DNA of 7,569 nt from Duncaniella sp. (GCA_029052375.1 JAIDJD010000106.1:4342-11910); one strand, 5' to 3'. Numbered from the stretch's first letter, positions 1 to 6,562 are shown. The notes: generated by a model from the letters alone, not told the origin. A program made the numbers and translations.

Positions 1-132
1 GAAGCTCCTAAACTTTAAACCCAAGAGCGAAGCTCCTAAACTTTAAACCCAAGAGCGAAGCTCCTAAACTTTAAACCCAAGAGCGAAGCTCCTAAACTTT
101 AAACCTAAGAGCGAAGCTCCTAAACTTTAAAC
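1..132. repeat. 28-bp direct tandem repeat array, about 4.7 copies
   Basis: Copies begin at 1, 29, 57, 85 and 113. The first three are identical, the fourth has one C-to-T change (position 106), and the fifth is partial and degenerates after about 132. Each unit holds the core CTAAACTTTAAACC, and each junction contains GAGC-GAA-GCTC, a 4-bp stem with a 3-base loop. Copies abut with no unique spacers, so this is not a CRISPR array. The array touches the left edge, so its true length is unknown. The same core recurs downstream of the following gene (1409-1423 inverted, 1487-1500 direct). Its function is not recognisable; it may be a structured intergenic repeat or part of the leader of the capsid-like gene. 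Confidence 0.95.
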
Positions 133-163
133 TCAAACCCTAAACCCCCAAACCCAAAACATT
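133..163 (+). promoter_or_regulatory. C/A-rich leader before the capsid-like gene
   Basis: The last repeat copy decays into an AAACCC-type run ending in AAAACATT directly before the ATG. There is no Shine-Dalgarno sequence, as is usual in Bacteroidetes, where A-rich unstructured leaders help initiation. There is no TTTG anywhere in 1-163, so no TAnnTTTG promoter box is visible. The promoter is therefore either upstream of the window or of another type. Confidence 0.45.
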
Positions 164-1381
164 ATGGCAGACACACAGACACCCGCGGCCGCACACATCA
201 ACGGCCAGCCCCTCACCACCGGCCTCACCGGACAGCTCTCGCCCGACCTCCTGCGCTCTCATGTCGACAAGCGCATAGCCCGCATACGCCCCTCCTCTAC
301 CCCGCTCGACCAGATATCGCGAATGGTAGGGTGCCGCAACTCAGGCTCGATGAAGGTAGACTACTACAGCGTCGACACCAAACCCTCCCAGACCGTCCTC
401 TCGGACAGCTTTGCCGGCAAGACCGTGCCCAACGGCACCCCCGTCAAGATAGCCACCGCCCACAACGACTGGTTTTCGGAGACAGACACCTTCATGGTCA
501 AGGGCATCTCTACCGACGGCCGTCCCATGGTCTTCTATGTAAGCGCCGTGGCCGACGACGGCATCTCGGCAATCCCCCTCGCCGACGCCTCGCTCAGCCA
601 GGTGTCCATCCCTTCGATGCCCGAAGGCACAGAAGTGGTGCGCATGGGCCGCGCCGCAGGCGAGCTCGACGTCCAGACGCCTCAGTACAACCTGCTCCCC
701 GTCAAGGACTACAACTACTGCCAGATATTCAAGGCCCAGATAGAAGAATCTACACTCCAGCGCCTCGCCGACAAGGAGGTGGGCTGGAACTTCTCTGACC
801 AGGAAGAGAGCGCCATCGCAGATATGCGCCTGGGCATAGAGAAGTCTTTTCTCTTCGGCTCGAGATGCCGCCTCGGACGTCCCGGCAAGGAGGATGTCTA
901 CACCACGGGAGGCATCTGGAGCCAGGCAGGCCGAGAATACACCTATCCCGCCGGCGCCTTCAGCCAGGCAGACCTCACAGAACTGATGCGCAAGGCCTTC
1001 ACCGGAGGCGCAGGCTCGCCGCGCAAGGTGCTGCTCGGAGGCTCGGAGCTCATGGCCGCCCTGATGGGCCTCGACGTAACCCGCGTGGTCTCGGGCACAG
1101 GCAAGAAGGTGGTGTGGGGCATAGACTTCGACTGCATCACCTCCAAGTTCGGCACCCTGTATGTCAAGCTCTCCGAAATCTTCGACCTCTGCGGCATGAG
1201 CGGATGCGGCATGGTGATAGACCCCGAGTACATCACCAAATATGCCCACATCCCCTTCACGGCAGACCGCATCAGCTTTCACAAGCAGGGCGTGCGCAAC
1301 ACCGAGGCCGTAGTGCTCACCGAAGCCTCCTGTCTCGTGCTCCGCTACCCCGGAGCCCATATGCGCATCAAGGCGGAATAG
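164..1381 (+). CDS. Phage major capsid protein-like, SU10/HK97-fold family (DUF5309-like)
   Basis: This 405-residue protein would be the shell subunit of a tailed-phage head. What is seen: no signal peptide or membrane segment; a variable N-terminus (about 1-60); a segment with VDYYSVDTKPSQTVL (65-79); the stretch NYCQIFKAQIEES (184-196), which resembles the conserved N-x-x-Q-I-F region of SU10-like capsids; a helix rich in E and A followed by GIEKSFLFGSR (224-234); TTGGIW (247-252); FGTLYVK (329-335); and a C-terminus with EAVVLTEASCLVLRYPGAHM (381-400), like the closing beta-strands of that family. It is somewhat longer than the 300-350 residues I would expect. The ATG at 164 is the first in frame and follows an A-rich leader. 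Codon use matches the neighbouring host genes. No terminase, portal, protease, scaffold or tail gene follows; the next gene is metabolic and has its own promoter. The family call rests on recalled motifs, not a search. Alternatives are a prophage remnant or a domesticated shell protein. Confidence 0.75.
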   Translation: MADTQTPAAAHINGQPLTTGLTGQLSPDLLRSHVDKRIARIRPSSTPLDQISRMVGCRNSGSMKVDYYSVDTKPSQTVLSDSFAGKTVPNGTPVKIATAHNDWFSETDTFMVKGISTDGRPMVFYVSAVADDGISAIPLADASLSQVSIPSMPEGTEVVRMGRAAGELDVQTPQYNLLPVKDYNYCQIFKAQIEESTLQRLADKEVGWNFSDQEESAIADMRLGIEKSFLFGSRCRLGRPGKEDVYTTGGIWSQAGREYTYPAGAFSQADLTELMRKAFTGGAGSPRKVLLGGSELMAALMGLDVTRVVSGTGKKVVWGIDFDCITSKFGTLYVKLSEIFDLCGMSGCGMVIDPEYITKYAHIPFTADRISFHKQGVRNTEAVVLTEASCLVLRYPGAHMRIKAE

Positions 1382-1387
1382 TTGAGA

Positions 1388-1523
1388 GGGTTTAGGGCCT
1401 CGCGGCCTGAGGTTTAAAGTTTAACAATGCCGCTTAGCGACCTGAGTATTGGTCAAATAGGACTTATTGGTCAATATCTCTCAACCCTAAACTTTAAACC
1501 TCAGGCCGCAAGGCCCTAAACCC
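1388..1523. repeat. Long inverted repeat: 36-bp arms, 35/36 matched, 64-bp spacer
   Basis: The left arm is 1388-1423 and the right arm 1488-1523. The single mismatch (C1401 against A1510) falls in the loop of a small hairpin inside each arm: GGCC-TCGC-GGCC at 1396-1407 on the left, GGCC-GCAA-GGCC at 1504-1515 on the right. Each arm carries the AAACTTTAAACC core, joining this element to the array at 1-132. It starts 6 bases after the capsid-like stop codon. RNA crossing it could form a stem of 36 pairs, but no T-tract follows, so it is not a classic intrinsic terminator. It might be a MITE-like element, a repeat pair from an insertion, or an mRNA-stabilising structure. Confidence 0.9.
1447..1474. 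repeat. 10-bp direct repeat inside the inverted-repeat spacer
   Basis: TATTGGTCAA occurs at 1447-1456 and again at 1465-1474, a period of 18 bp. The pair lies in the 64-bp loop between the arms of the larger inverted repeat. Spaced identical half-sites could be a protein-binding pair or the remains of a shorter tandem repeat. Nothing else in the window shares this sequence. Confidence 0.7.
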
Positions 1524-1533
1524 TAAACTCTTT

Positions 1534-1568
1534 CAACTCTCAACTCTCAACTTTCAACTTTCAATTCC
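1534..1568. repeat. 7-bp tandem repeat (CAACTCT / CAACTTT)
   Basis: Four full heptads are seen: CAACTCT at 1534 and 1541, CAACTTT at 1548 and 1555, followed by a decayed CAATTCC at 1562. The left end of the inverted-repeat region carries the reverse complement GTTGAGAG (1381-1388), and CTCTCAAC recurs at 1477-1484. Low-complexity CAACTTT strings of this kind are familiar to me from Bacteroidales intergenic DNA; a function is not established from the sequence. Confidence 0.85.
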
Positions 1569-1605
1569 AATTTAACCTTAATGCATAATATTTAATCAAT
1601 ATAAT

Positions 1606-1636
1606 TTTGTTTTTCATCCCAAAAGCGTTACCTTTG
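1606..1636 (+). promoter_or_regulatory. Bacteroidetes-type promoter for the phosphohexomutase gene
   Basis: The -33 element TTTG is at 1606-1609 and the -7 element TACCTTTG (TAnnTTTG) at 1629-1636, separated by 19 bases, which matches the Bacteroidetes housekeeping sigma factor consensus. The region around it (1569-1615) is AT-rich. Transcription should start near 1643, leaving an 80-85 base leader that contains a run of eight C residues (1707-1714) and no Shine-Dalgarno sequence. Confidence 0.85.
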
Positions 1637-1726
1637 CCTATGTGACTCTACAATACGTCGATTCTAATCTGACTATTACTTGAAATCAACAATACAAACC
1701 CGTTAACCCCCCCCAAACCCTTAGAT

Positions 1727-3472
1727 ATGGAAAACGAACAGTTGCTGAAGGAAGTGACCCTTCGTGCCGAGCAGTGGCTCGGAGACAGCTATGACGCCGA
1801 GACCCGCGCCGAGGTAAAACGTATGCTTGAGGCAGAAGACAAGACAGACCTCATCGAGTCGTTCTACCGCGACCTCGAGTTCGGCACAGGCGGTCTGCGC
1901 GGCATCATGGGCGCCGGCACCAACCGCATGAACATCTATACAGTAGGCGCCGCCACACAGGGCCTCGCCAACTATCTCAAAGAAGCATTCAAAGACCTCC
2001 CCGAAATATCCGTAGCCGTAGGCCATGACGTCCGCAACAACTCGCGCAAGTTTGCCGAAATCGTAGCCGACATCTTCTCTGCCAACGGCATCAAGGTCTA
2101 CCTCTTCGACAGCTTCCGCCCCACCCCCGAGCTCTCGTTCGCCATCCGCCACTTCGGATGCCAGAGCGGCGTAAACATCACCGCCTCGCACAACCCCAAG
2201 ATCTACAACGGATACAAGGCATACTGGGAGGACGGCGCACAGATCATCGCCCCCCACGACGTCAACATCATAGACCACGTCAACCGCATCAAGGACGTGA
2301 AGGAAATCAAGTTCCAGGGCGACAAGAGCAAAATCCAGATAATCGGCGAAGAGGTAGACAAGATATACCTCGAGAAAATCAAGGGTCTCTCTCTCAGCCC
2401 CGAGGCCATCGAGCGCAACAAGGACATGAAGATTGTCTACACCCCCATCCACGGCACAGGTGTGAAGCTCATCCCCGACTCGCTCATGAACTATGGCTTC
2501 CGCAACATAATCCACGTCCCCGAACAGGACATCCCCTCGGGCGACTTCCCCACCGTAGAGTCGCCCAACCCCGAGGTGCCCTCCGCAATGGCCATGGCCA
2601 TCGCCAAGGCCAAGGAGGTAGGCGCAGACATCGTAATGGCCTCTGACCCCGACGCAGACCGCGTAGGATGCGTGATCCGCGACAACAAGGGCGAGTATGT
2701 CCTGCTCAACGGCAACCAGATAGTGATGATTCTCCTCAACTACATCATCACCCGCAACCAGGAGCTCGGAATGCTCAAGGGCAACGAGTTCGTCGTCAAG
2801 ACCATCGTCACCACAGAGACCATCAAGCGCATCTGCGACGCCTGCAAGGTCAAGATGTTCGACTGCTACACCGGCTTCAAGTGGATTGCGGCCGTGATGC
2901 GCGACAACGAGGACGTCCTCCGCTACATCGGCGGCGGCGAAGAGAGCTACGGCTTCCTCGCCGAGACATTTGTCCGCGACAAGGACGCCGTGTCGGCCTG
3001 CTCGCTCCTCGCCGAGGCCTGCGCTTGGGCCATGGACAAGGGCATGGACTTCCAGGCCATGCTCGCAGACATCTACTGCAAGTACGGATTCAGCATGGAG
3101 GTAGGCGTCAGCGTAGTGCGCCCCGGCAAGACCGGAGCCGAAGAGATACAGGCCATGATGAAGAACTTCCGCGAGAATCCCCCCAAGACCCTCGCCGGAG
3201 CCGCCGTGACAGAAGTGAAAGACTACGAGACCCTCGACCTCACCAAGGCCGACGGCACAAAGGAGAAGCTCAACTTCCCCACCACATCCAACGTGCTCCA
3301 GTGGTTCACCGAAGACAACTCCAAGATTTCTGTCCGCCCCTCAGGCACAGAGCCCAAGATCAAGTTCTACATGGAGGTGAGTGTCCCCATGAACTCGCCC
3401 GAAGAGTATGACGCCGCCCGCGTCCAGGCCTCAGCCAAGATCGAAGCCCTCAAGAAAGACCTCGGCATCTAA
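1727..3472 (+). CDS. pgm: Alpha-D-phosphohexomutase (phosphoglucomutase/phosphomannomutase)
   Basis: This cytosolic enzyme interconverts hexose 1-phosphate and 6-phosphate (glucose and/or mannose) through a phosphoserine, feeding glycolysis and nucleotide-sugar synthesis. All four family signatures are present in order in 581 residues: the catalytic serine loop TASHNP (152-157, Ser154), the metal-binding loop DPDADR (307-312, Asp307/309/311), the sugar-binding loop GGGEESYG (402-409) and the phosphate-binding loop RPSGTEPK (537-544). The N-terminal GTGGLRGIMGAGTNRMN (54-70) is typical of the long, PGM2-like/PgcA-like bacterial subgroup, and the length fits. No truncation or missing residue is seen. 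The ATG at 1727 is the only sensible start, about 85 bases after the predicted transcription start. The gene stands alone between its own promoter and terminator. The symbol is generic: sequence cannot tell glucose from mannose preference, and Bacteroidales genomes often hold several paralogues. Confidence 0.96.
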   Translation: MENEQLLKEVTLRAEQWLGDSYDAETRAEVKRMLEAEDKTDLIESFYRDLEFGTGGLRGIMGAGTNRMNIYTVGAATQGLANYLKEAFKDLPEISVAVGHDVRNNSRKFAEIVADIFSANGIKVYLFDSFRPTPELSFAIRHFGCQSGVNITASHNPKIYNGYKAYWEDGAQIIAPHDVNIIDHVNRIKDVKEIKFQGDKSKIQIIGEEVDKIYLEKIKGLSLSPEAIERNKDMKIVYTPIHGTGVKLIPDSLMNYGFRNIIHVPEQDIPSGDFPTVESPNPEVPSAMAMAIAKAKEVGADIVMASDPDADRVGCVIRDNKGEYVLLNGNQIVMILLNYIITRNQELGMLKGNEFVVKTIVTTETIKRICDACKVKMFDCYTGFKWIAAVMRDNEDVLRYIGGGEESYGFLAETFVRDKDAVSACSLLAEACAWAMDKGMDFQAMLADIYCKYGFSMEVGVSVVRPGKTGAEEIQAMMKNFRENPPKTLAGAAVTEVKDYETLDLTKADGTKEKLNFPTTSNVLQWFTEDNSKISVRPSGTEPKIKFYMEVSVPMNSPEEYDAARVQASAKIEALKKDLGI

Positions 3473-3510
3473 GCCTCCCGGCCGCATCAGCGGCACATAA
3501 AACCCAACAC

Positions 3511-3550
3511 AGCCCCCGGTGCCCGCAACGGCGCCGGGGGCTTTATTTAT
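3511..3550 (+). terminator. Rho-independent terminator after the phosphohexomutase gene
   Basis: AGCCCCCGGTGCC (3511-3523) pairs with GGCGCCGGGGGCT (3530-3542) around the 6-base loop CGCAAC, giving 13 pairs including one G-T. The T-rich tail TTATTTATT follows. It begins 38 bases after the stop codon. A minor GCCGC-ATCA-GCGGC hairpin precedes it at 3481-3494. Confidence 0.93.
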
Positions 3551-3575
3551 TGCCCGCCATACACATACATAAAAC

Positions 3576-3620
3576 AATCAGGGAGTGCCGGGACACATGG
3601 TCCAGGCACTCCCTGATTTT
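3576..3620 (-). terminator. Perfect hairpin terminator for the convergent pectinesterase gene
   Basis: AATCAGGGAGTGCC (3576-3589) is exactly complementary to 3605-3618. The stem can extend inward by GGAC/GTCC (3591-3594 / 3600-3603) past one G-A mismatch, leaving the loop ACATG. On the minus strand the stem starts 28 bases beyond the pectinesterase stop and is followed by GTTTTATG, a fair U-tract. On the plus strand it is followed only by TT, so it could act as a weaker backup in that direction. Confidence 0.85.
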
Positions 3621-3646
3621 AGGGAATCGGATCAGGCAAGGCAGGA

Positions 3647-6442
3647 TTACTTAACCACCTTCGTGGCCGCAGTCTTGCCGTCGGCGAGGGTGTCGACCTT
3701 GATGAAGACGCCGTTGGAGGGATTCTCCACGAGGATGCCCTGGAGGTTGTAATAGCGGGTCTCCACTACGGCGGCGCTCTCTGTGCCGACCTCAATGATG
3801 CCGGTTGTTGAGGCCTCTACCATGGGACCGAAACCGCCGCGGCCGTTGGCCTTGCGCACCTGCACATTGCCCTCGGGGAGCTGGCCGGCATAGATTTTGC
3901 CGTCCACAAGATAGACATTCCCCTCGGGGTTCTCGTTGGCGGCATATTCTACCTGAGCGGCTGTCTGGTCGGGGTTCCAGCCGGGGAACACCTTGTCGAG
4001 AGCATACTCGGCGGCCTGCTCGTCGGTGAGGATGGTCTCATATTTCTTGTTGCCGGTAGAGTGGGTGAAGTTGATCTCGTTGGAGGCGGGAGAGATGCGG
4101 TTGCCCTCGGTGTCCATCGAGTTGTACTCTACAAACTTGTCTGCGGCACAGTTCATGCCGGCCACGGTGAAGCGGCTGGAAGCAAGCTTGGCGGGCTGGT
4201 TGATGGTGGTGTTGAGCCATGCGAGGCCTGAATATGTGCCCCACGAACGGCCGAAGTTGAACTTGGAGCAGAGCGTCTCGATAGTGCAGTTGTTCATCAC
4301 GTAGCCAAACTTCTTGGCGCCGTTGGGAGCCGCGATGGTGGCATCCTTCTGAGGCTCGTTGACAAACTTGACACGGCTGAAATAGACATCGCCGCCTCCG
4401 CACACATAGTCTACCACGCCATGTATCTCGCCGTCCTCGAAGTAGAACCATGCATCCTTGTTGTGGCTGTAGTAGGTGTCCTGGTGAGACTCGAGGCTCA
4501 CGTTCTTGCAGATGGTGTTCTTGCCCCTGTCCTCGAAGGCCACGGCGCGGCCGGCCGCGGCCTTGCCGTCAAAGGGCATCGCGTTGCGCAGGGTGAGGTC
4601 CTGGAGATAGAGATTCTCAGAGCGGTTGAGCAGGGTGGCGGTGACGCTGATGCCCTCAGCCTCGAGAGGAGGATAGTTGAGGATGACGGTTCCGGTCATA
4701 GACTCGCCGATGATGGAGATGTTCTTGCCGCTGATGGTGGTCAGAGTGGTGGTGCCGAGGTCATAGGTGCCGTCGGGGAGGAAGATCTTGGCGCCGTCCT
4801 GCGAGGCGGCGGCCTTGAGGGCGAGCAGGAAGCTGGAGACGTCGCCTGCGGGTATCTCATAGTAGCCCGAAGCCTGGTCGTACTCCACGAACCTGACAAC
4901 GTTGGACACTGCCACATTATGGATATACGCGCCCGCGGGGAAGGTGATGGTGAGCCAGCCGGCCTGGCCGTCGTACTGGAACGACTGCTCGGCGCCATCC
5001 GAATCGGCCTTGACGGGGAACTCGGCTACAGTCTGGCCTGCGGCGTCGGTGACGGTGGCTGCAGACTCGGCCGAAAACTGGCAGCAGCCCACGGTGACAT
5101 ACGACTTCCCGGCCACATTGACCTTGATGGAGCCGTTCTTGCCGACAACCCAGCCGTGGTTGTTGTAATACCTGCCCTCTATCTCGATACACTCGTGGTC
5201 CTCTACATAAAAGTAGGGTTTGGTGAGGTCGTAGATATACATCGAGGGAGCATCGGCAGTCTCAATCTTGGTGGCGCGGGCATAGAGCTTGGTGTCGGCC
5301 TGGATAGAGGTGCCCTCTGCCACCTTCTCGGCGGCAGCCTTGGAGGATGCAAACCATCCGCGGAAAGCCTGGCCCTCGGGGACGGTGACGTCAGCCTCGC
5401 CATACTTATATGTGAGAGCCGAACCGCCGGGGACAACCTCGGAGCCGAGCAGAGAGCCGTCTGTGTTGTAGTACTCAACCTCTACGTCGGGGAGGAAGTC
5501 ACAGGCCTCGACAGCGAGCGAGGGACAGTAGGAGGGAGTGGTGATGGTGAGGACGGCATCGTCGTTGCTGTTGTAGACCCAGCTTGTGGTAGAGTTGCAG
5601 TTGTCGTTACAGGGGAGGGTTGCAAGCACATTGTCGCCTGCCTTGATGGTGGCACCCTGGCCGTTATACTGGCAGTTGCCGAATGTGATGCGTACAGCGC
5701 CGTCGACAGGGACGGTGACTGTAGAGGTGTTGTATCCGTGCTTAGCGTCGTGCCATGTGCCCTCGACGGTCACGCCCTCGGGCAGGACGCCGGTCTCGGG
5801 CGCTACCACGGTGTAGGGGTTGGTGGTGAAGTCAATCTTGAAGTCGGTGAAGTGGCGCTCCTTGGGGATATAGGGTATCACCTTGATGCCGTAGAGACGG
5901 AAACCCTTGCTGCAGCTCATGTTGAGGACGACGTCGCCATTCTCCTTGACGCGGGTAGACTTCTTGGAGTTTTCGCCCTGGGCTGTAATGTTTGAAGGCA
6001 TTGTCAGCGTGCCGTCTGTAATATTGTCTGAAGTGACACTGGCATCATCCTTGCCTGCTCCGGAGAAATCAAGGATAAGTTCATCGTTGACACCGCATCC
6101 GGGTATGCGCACGGTCATCTTGCCATGCTGGAAGCAGAAGTTCTGAGAGATACCATATACGGCACCTGTGCCTACTGTGAAATACACACCCTCTAGACCT
6201 GAGAGGGCACCGCCGTTGTTAGAGGGGAGTTCCTGATTTTCAAGAGCCTTTGCAATGGCATAACGGCCATTGCTGGACGCAGACCAATACTCGCAGTCGG
6301 TCACCTCATTGGCATGGGACTTTCCCTTTGTAAAACTCCAGTCTCGGGTAGTGGTTACGTGCTCCCACTCAGCCTCTTGCGCCCGGACACTCACGCTACA
6401 CAAGAGCGTGAAGATAAGGAGCAAATTGAATAATTTGTTCAT
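3647..6442 (-). CDS. Secreted multidomain pectin methylesterase (CE8 family)
   Basis: The predicted reaction removes methyl esters from pectin, giving de-esterified homogalacturonan and methanol, outside the cytoplasm. Seen in 931 residues: a signal peptide (1-21, hydrophobic core, likely cut after VRA); an N-terminal beta-rich module (about 25-195); two similar beta-sandwich modules (about 198-315 and 400-515) on either side of an InlB/Listeria-Bacteroides-type repeat (about 319-391, with GQAFRGWF and LYARAT); a right-handed beta-helix esterase domain (about 528-830); and a C-terminus with YYNLQGILVENPSNGVFIKV (897-916), resembling Bacteroidetes type IX secretion tails. Catalytic signatures are HQDTYY (653-658, Gln654/Asp655), GVVDYVCGGG (675-684, Asp678) and GRSWGTYS (731-738, Arg732/Trp734). 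Position 632, where plant-type enzymes have the QAVAL glutamine, reads Arg (GRAVAF). The gene stands alone with its own promoter and terminator; no SusC/D or other pectinase is in the window. Activity is inferred from motifs; surface attachment through the C-terminus is less certain. Confidence 0.9.
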   Translation of the reverse strand: MNKLFNLLLIFTLLCSVSVRAQEAEWEHVTTTRDWSFTKGKSHANEVTDCEYWSASSNGRYAIAKALENQELPSNNGGALSGLEGVYFTVGTGAVYGISQNFCFQHGKMTVRIPGCGVNDELILDFSGAGKDDASVTSDNITDGTLTMPSNITAQGENSKKSTRVKENGDVVLNMSCSKGFRLYGIKVIPYIPKERHFTDFKIDFTTNPYTVVAPETGVLPEGVTVEGTWHDAKHGYNTSTVTVPVDGAVRITFGNCQYNGQGATIKAGDNVLATLPCNDNCNSTTSWVYNSNDDAVLTITTPSYCPSLAVEACDFLPDVEVEYYNTDGSLLGSEVVPGGSALTYKYGEADVTVPEGQAFRGWFASSKAAAEKVAEGTSIQADTKLYARATKIETADAPSMYIYDLTKPYFYVEDHECIEIEGRYYNNHGWVVGKNGSIKVNVAGKSYVTVGCCQFSAESAATVTDAAGQTVAEFPVKADSDGAEQSFQYDGQAGWLTITFPAGAYIHNVAVSNVVRFVEYDQASGYYEIPAGDVSSFLLALKAAASQDGAKIFLPDGTYDLGTTTLTTISGKNISIIGESMTGTVILNYPPLEAEGISVTATLLNRSENLYLQDLTLRNAMPFDGKAAAGRAVAFEDRGKNTICKNVSLESHQDTYYSHNKDAWFYFEDGEIHGVVDYVCGGGDVYFSRVKFVNEPQKDATIAAPNGAKKFGYVMNNCTIETLCSKFNFGRSWGTYSGLAWLNTTINQPAKLASSRFTVAGMNCAADKFVEYNSMDTEGNRISPASNEINFTHSTGNKKYETILTDEQAAEYALDKVFPGWNPDQTAAQVEYAANENPEGNVYLVDGKIYAGQLPEGNVQVRKANGRGGFGPMVEASTTGIIEVGTESAAVVETRYYNLQGILVENPSNGVFIKVDTLADGKTAATKVVK

Positions 6443-6461
6443 GTTTAGGATTAGATGTTTT

Positions 6462-6479
6462 GGTTAATTTGGTTAATTT
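6462..6479 (-). repeat. 9-bp tandem duplication in the pectinesterase leader
   Basis: GGTTAATTT occurs twice in tandem (6462-6470, 6471-6479, plus-strand reading), with looser echoes GATTGGTTGATT just beyond. On the transcript this gives an unstructured AATTAACC leader about 20-40 bases before the ATG, typical of Bacteroidetes genes that lack a Shine-Dalgarno sequence. It probably helps translation; a regulatory role is not shown. Confidence 0.6.
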
Positions 6480-6528
6480 GATTGGTTGATTGTCTTGTCA
6501 GTAATTCATGCGGCAATAATATCTGGCA

Positions 6529-6559
6529 CAAATTTATGACAAAAAATTTATAAAACAAA
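6529..6559 (-). promoter_or_regulatory. Bacteroidetes-type promoter for the pectinesterase gene
   Basis: On the minus strand TTTG (complement of 6556-6559) is followed after exactly 19 bases by TAAATTTG (complement of 6529-6536), a full TTTG-N19-TAnnTTTG match. Transcription should start near 6522, leaving an AT-rich leader of about 80 bases. No operator or riboswitch-like fold is obvious between the promoter and the ATG at 6442. Confidence 0.85.
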
Positions 6560-6562
6560 CAG

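Noticed and set aside
1..132. CRISPR array
   Set aside because: The 28-bp copies abut with no unique spacers between them, so this is a plain tandem repeat.
341..1360. 339-codon minus-strand ORF opposite the capsid-like gene
   Set aside because: It is a mirror of C-ending codon preference on the other strand; the product is low-complexity and rich in A, G, H and V with no motif, while the plus frame has family signatures.
1388..1523. Intrinsic terminator of the capsid-like gene
   Set aside because: The stem is strong, but the 64-base spacer is too long for a terminator loop and no T-tract follows the right arm.
1382..1726. tRNA or other RNA gene in the spacer
   Set aside because: No cloverleaf, CCA end or rRNA-like sequence; the length is accounted for by repeats, an AT-rich promoter and a leader.
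1707..1726. Riboswitch in the phosphohexomutase leader
   Set aside because: The leader is short, A/C-rich and without stable stems.
1721..2515. 264-codon minus-strand ORF over the phosphohexomutase gene
   Set aside because: The product is a repetitive run of V, D, L and A, an antisense shadow of a gene with four intact signature motifs.
4421..5995. 524-codon plus-strand ORF over the pectinesterase gene
   Set aside because: It is long but compositionally a shadow (G, V, L, A, D rich), with no promoter or domain, opposite a gene with a signal peptide and catalytic motifs.
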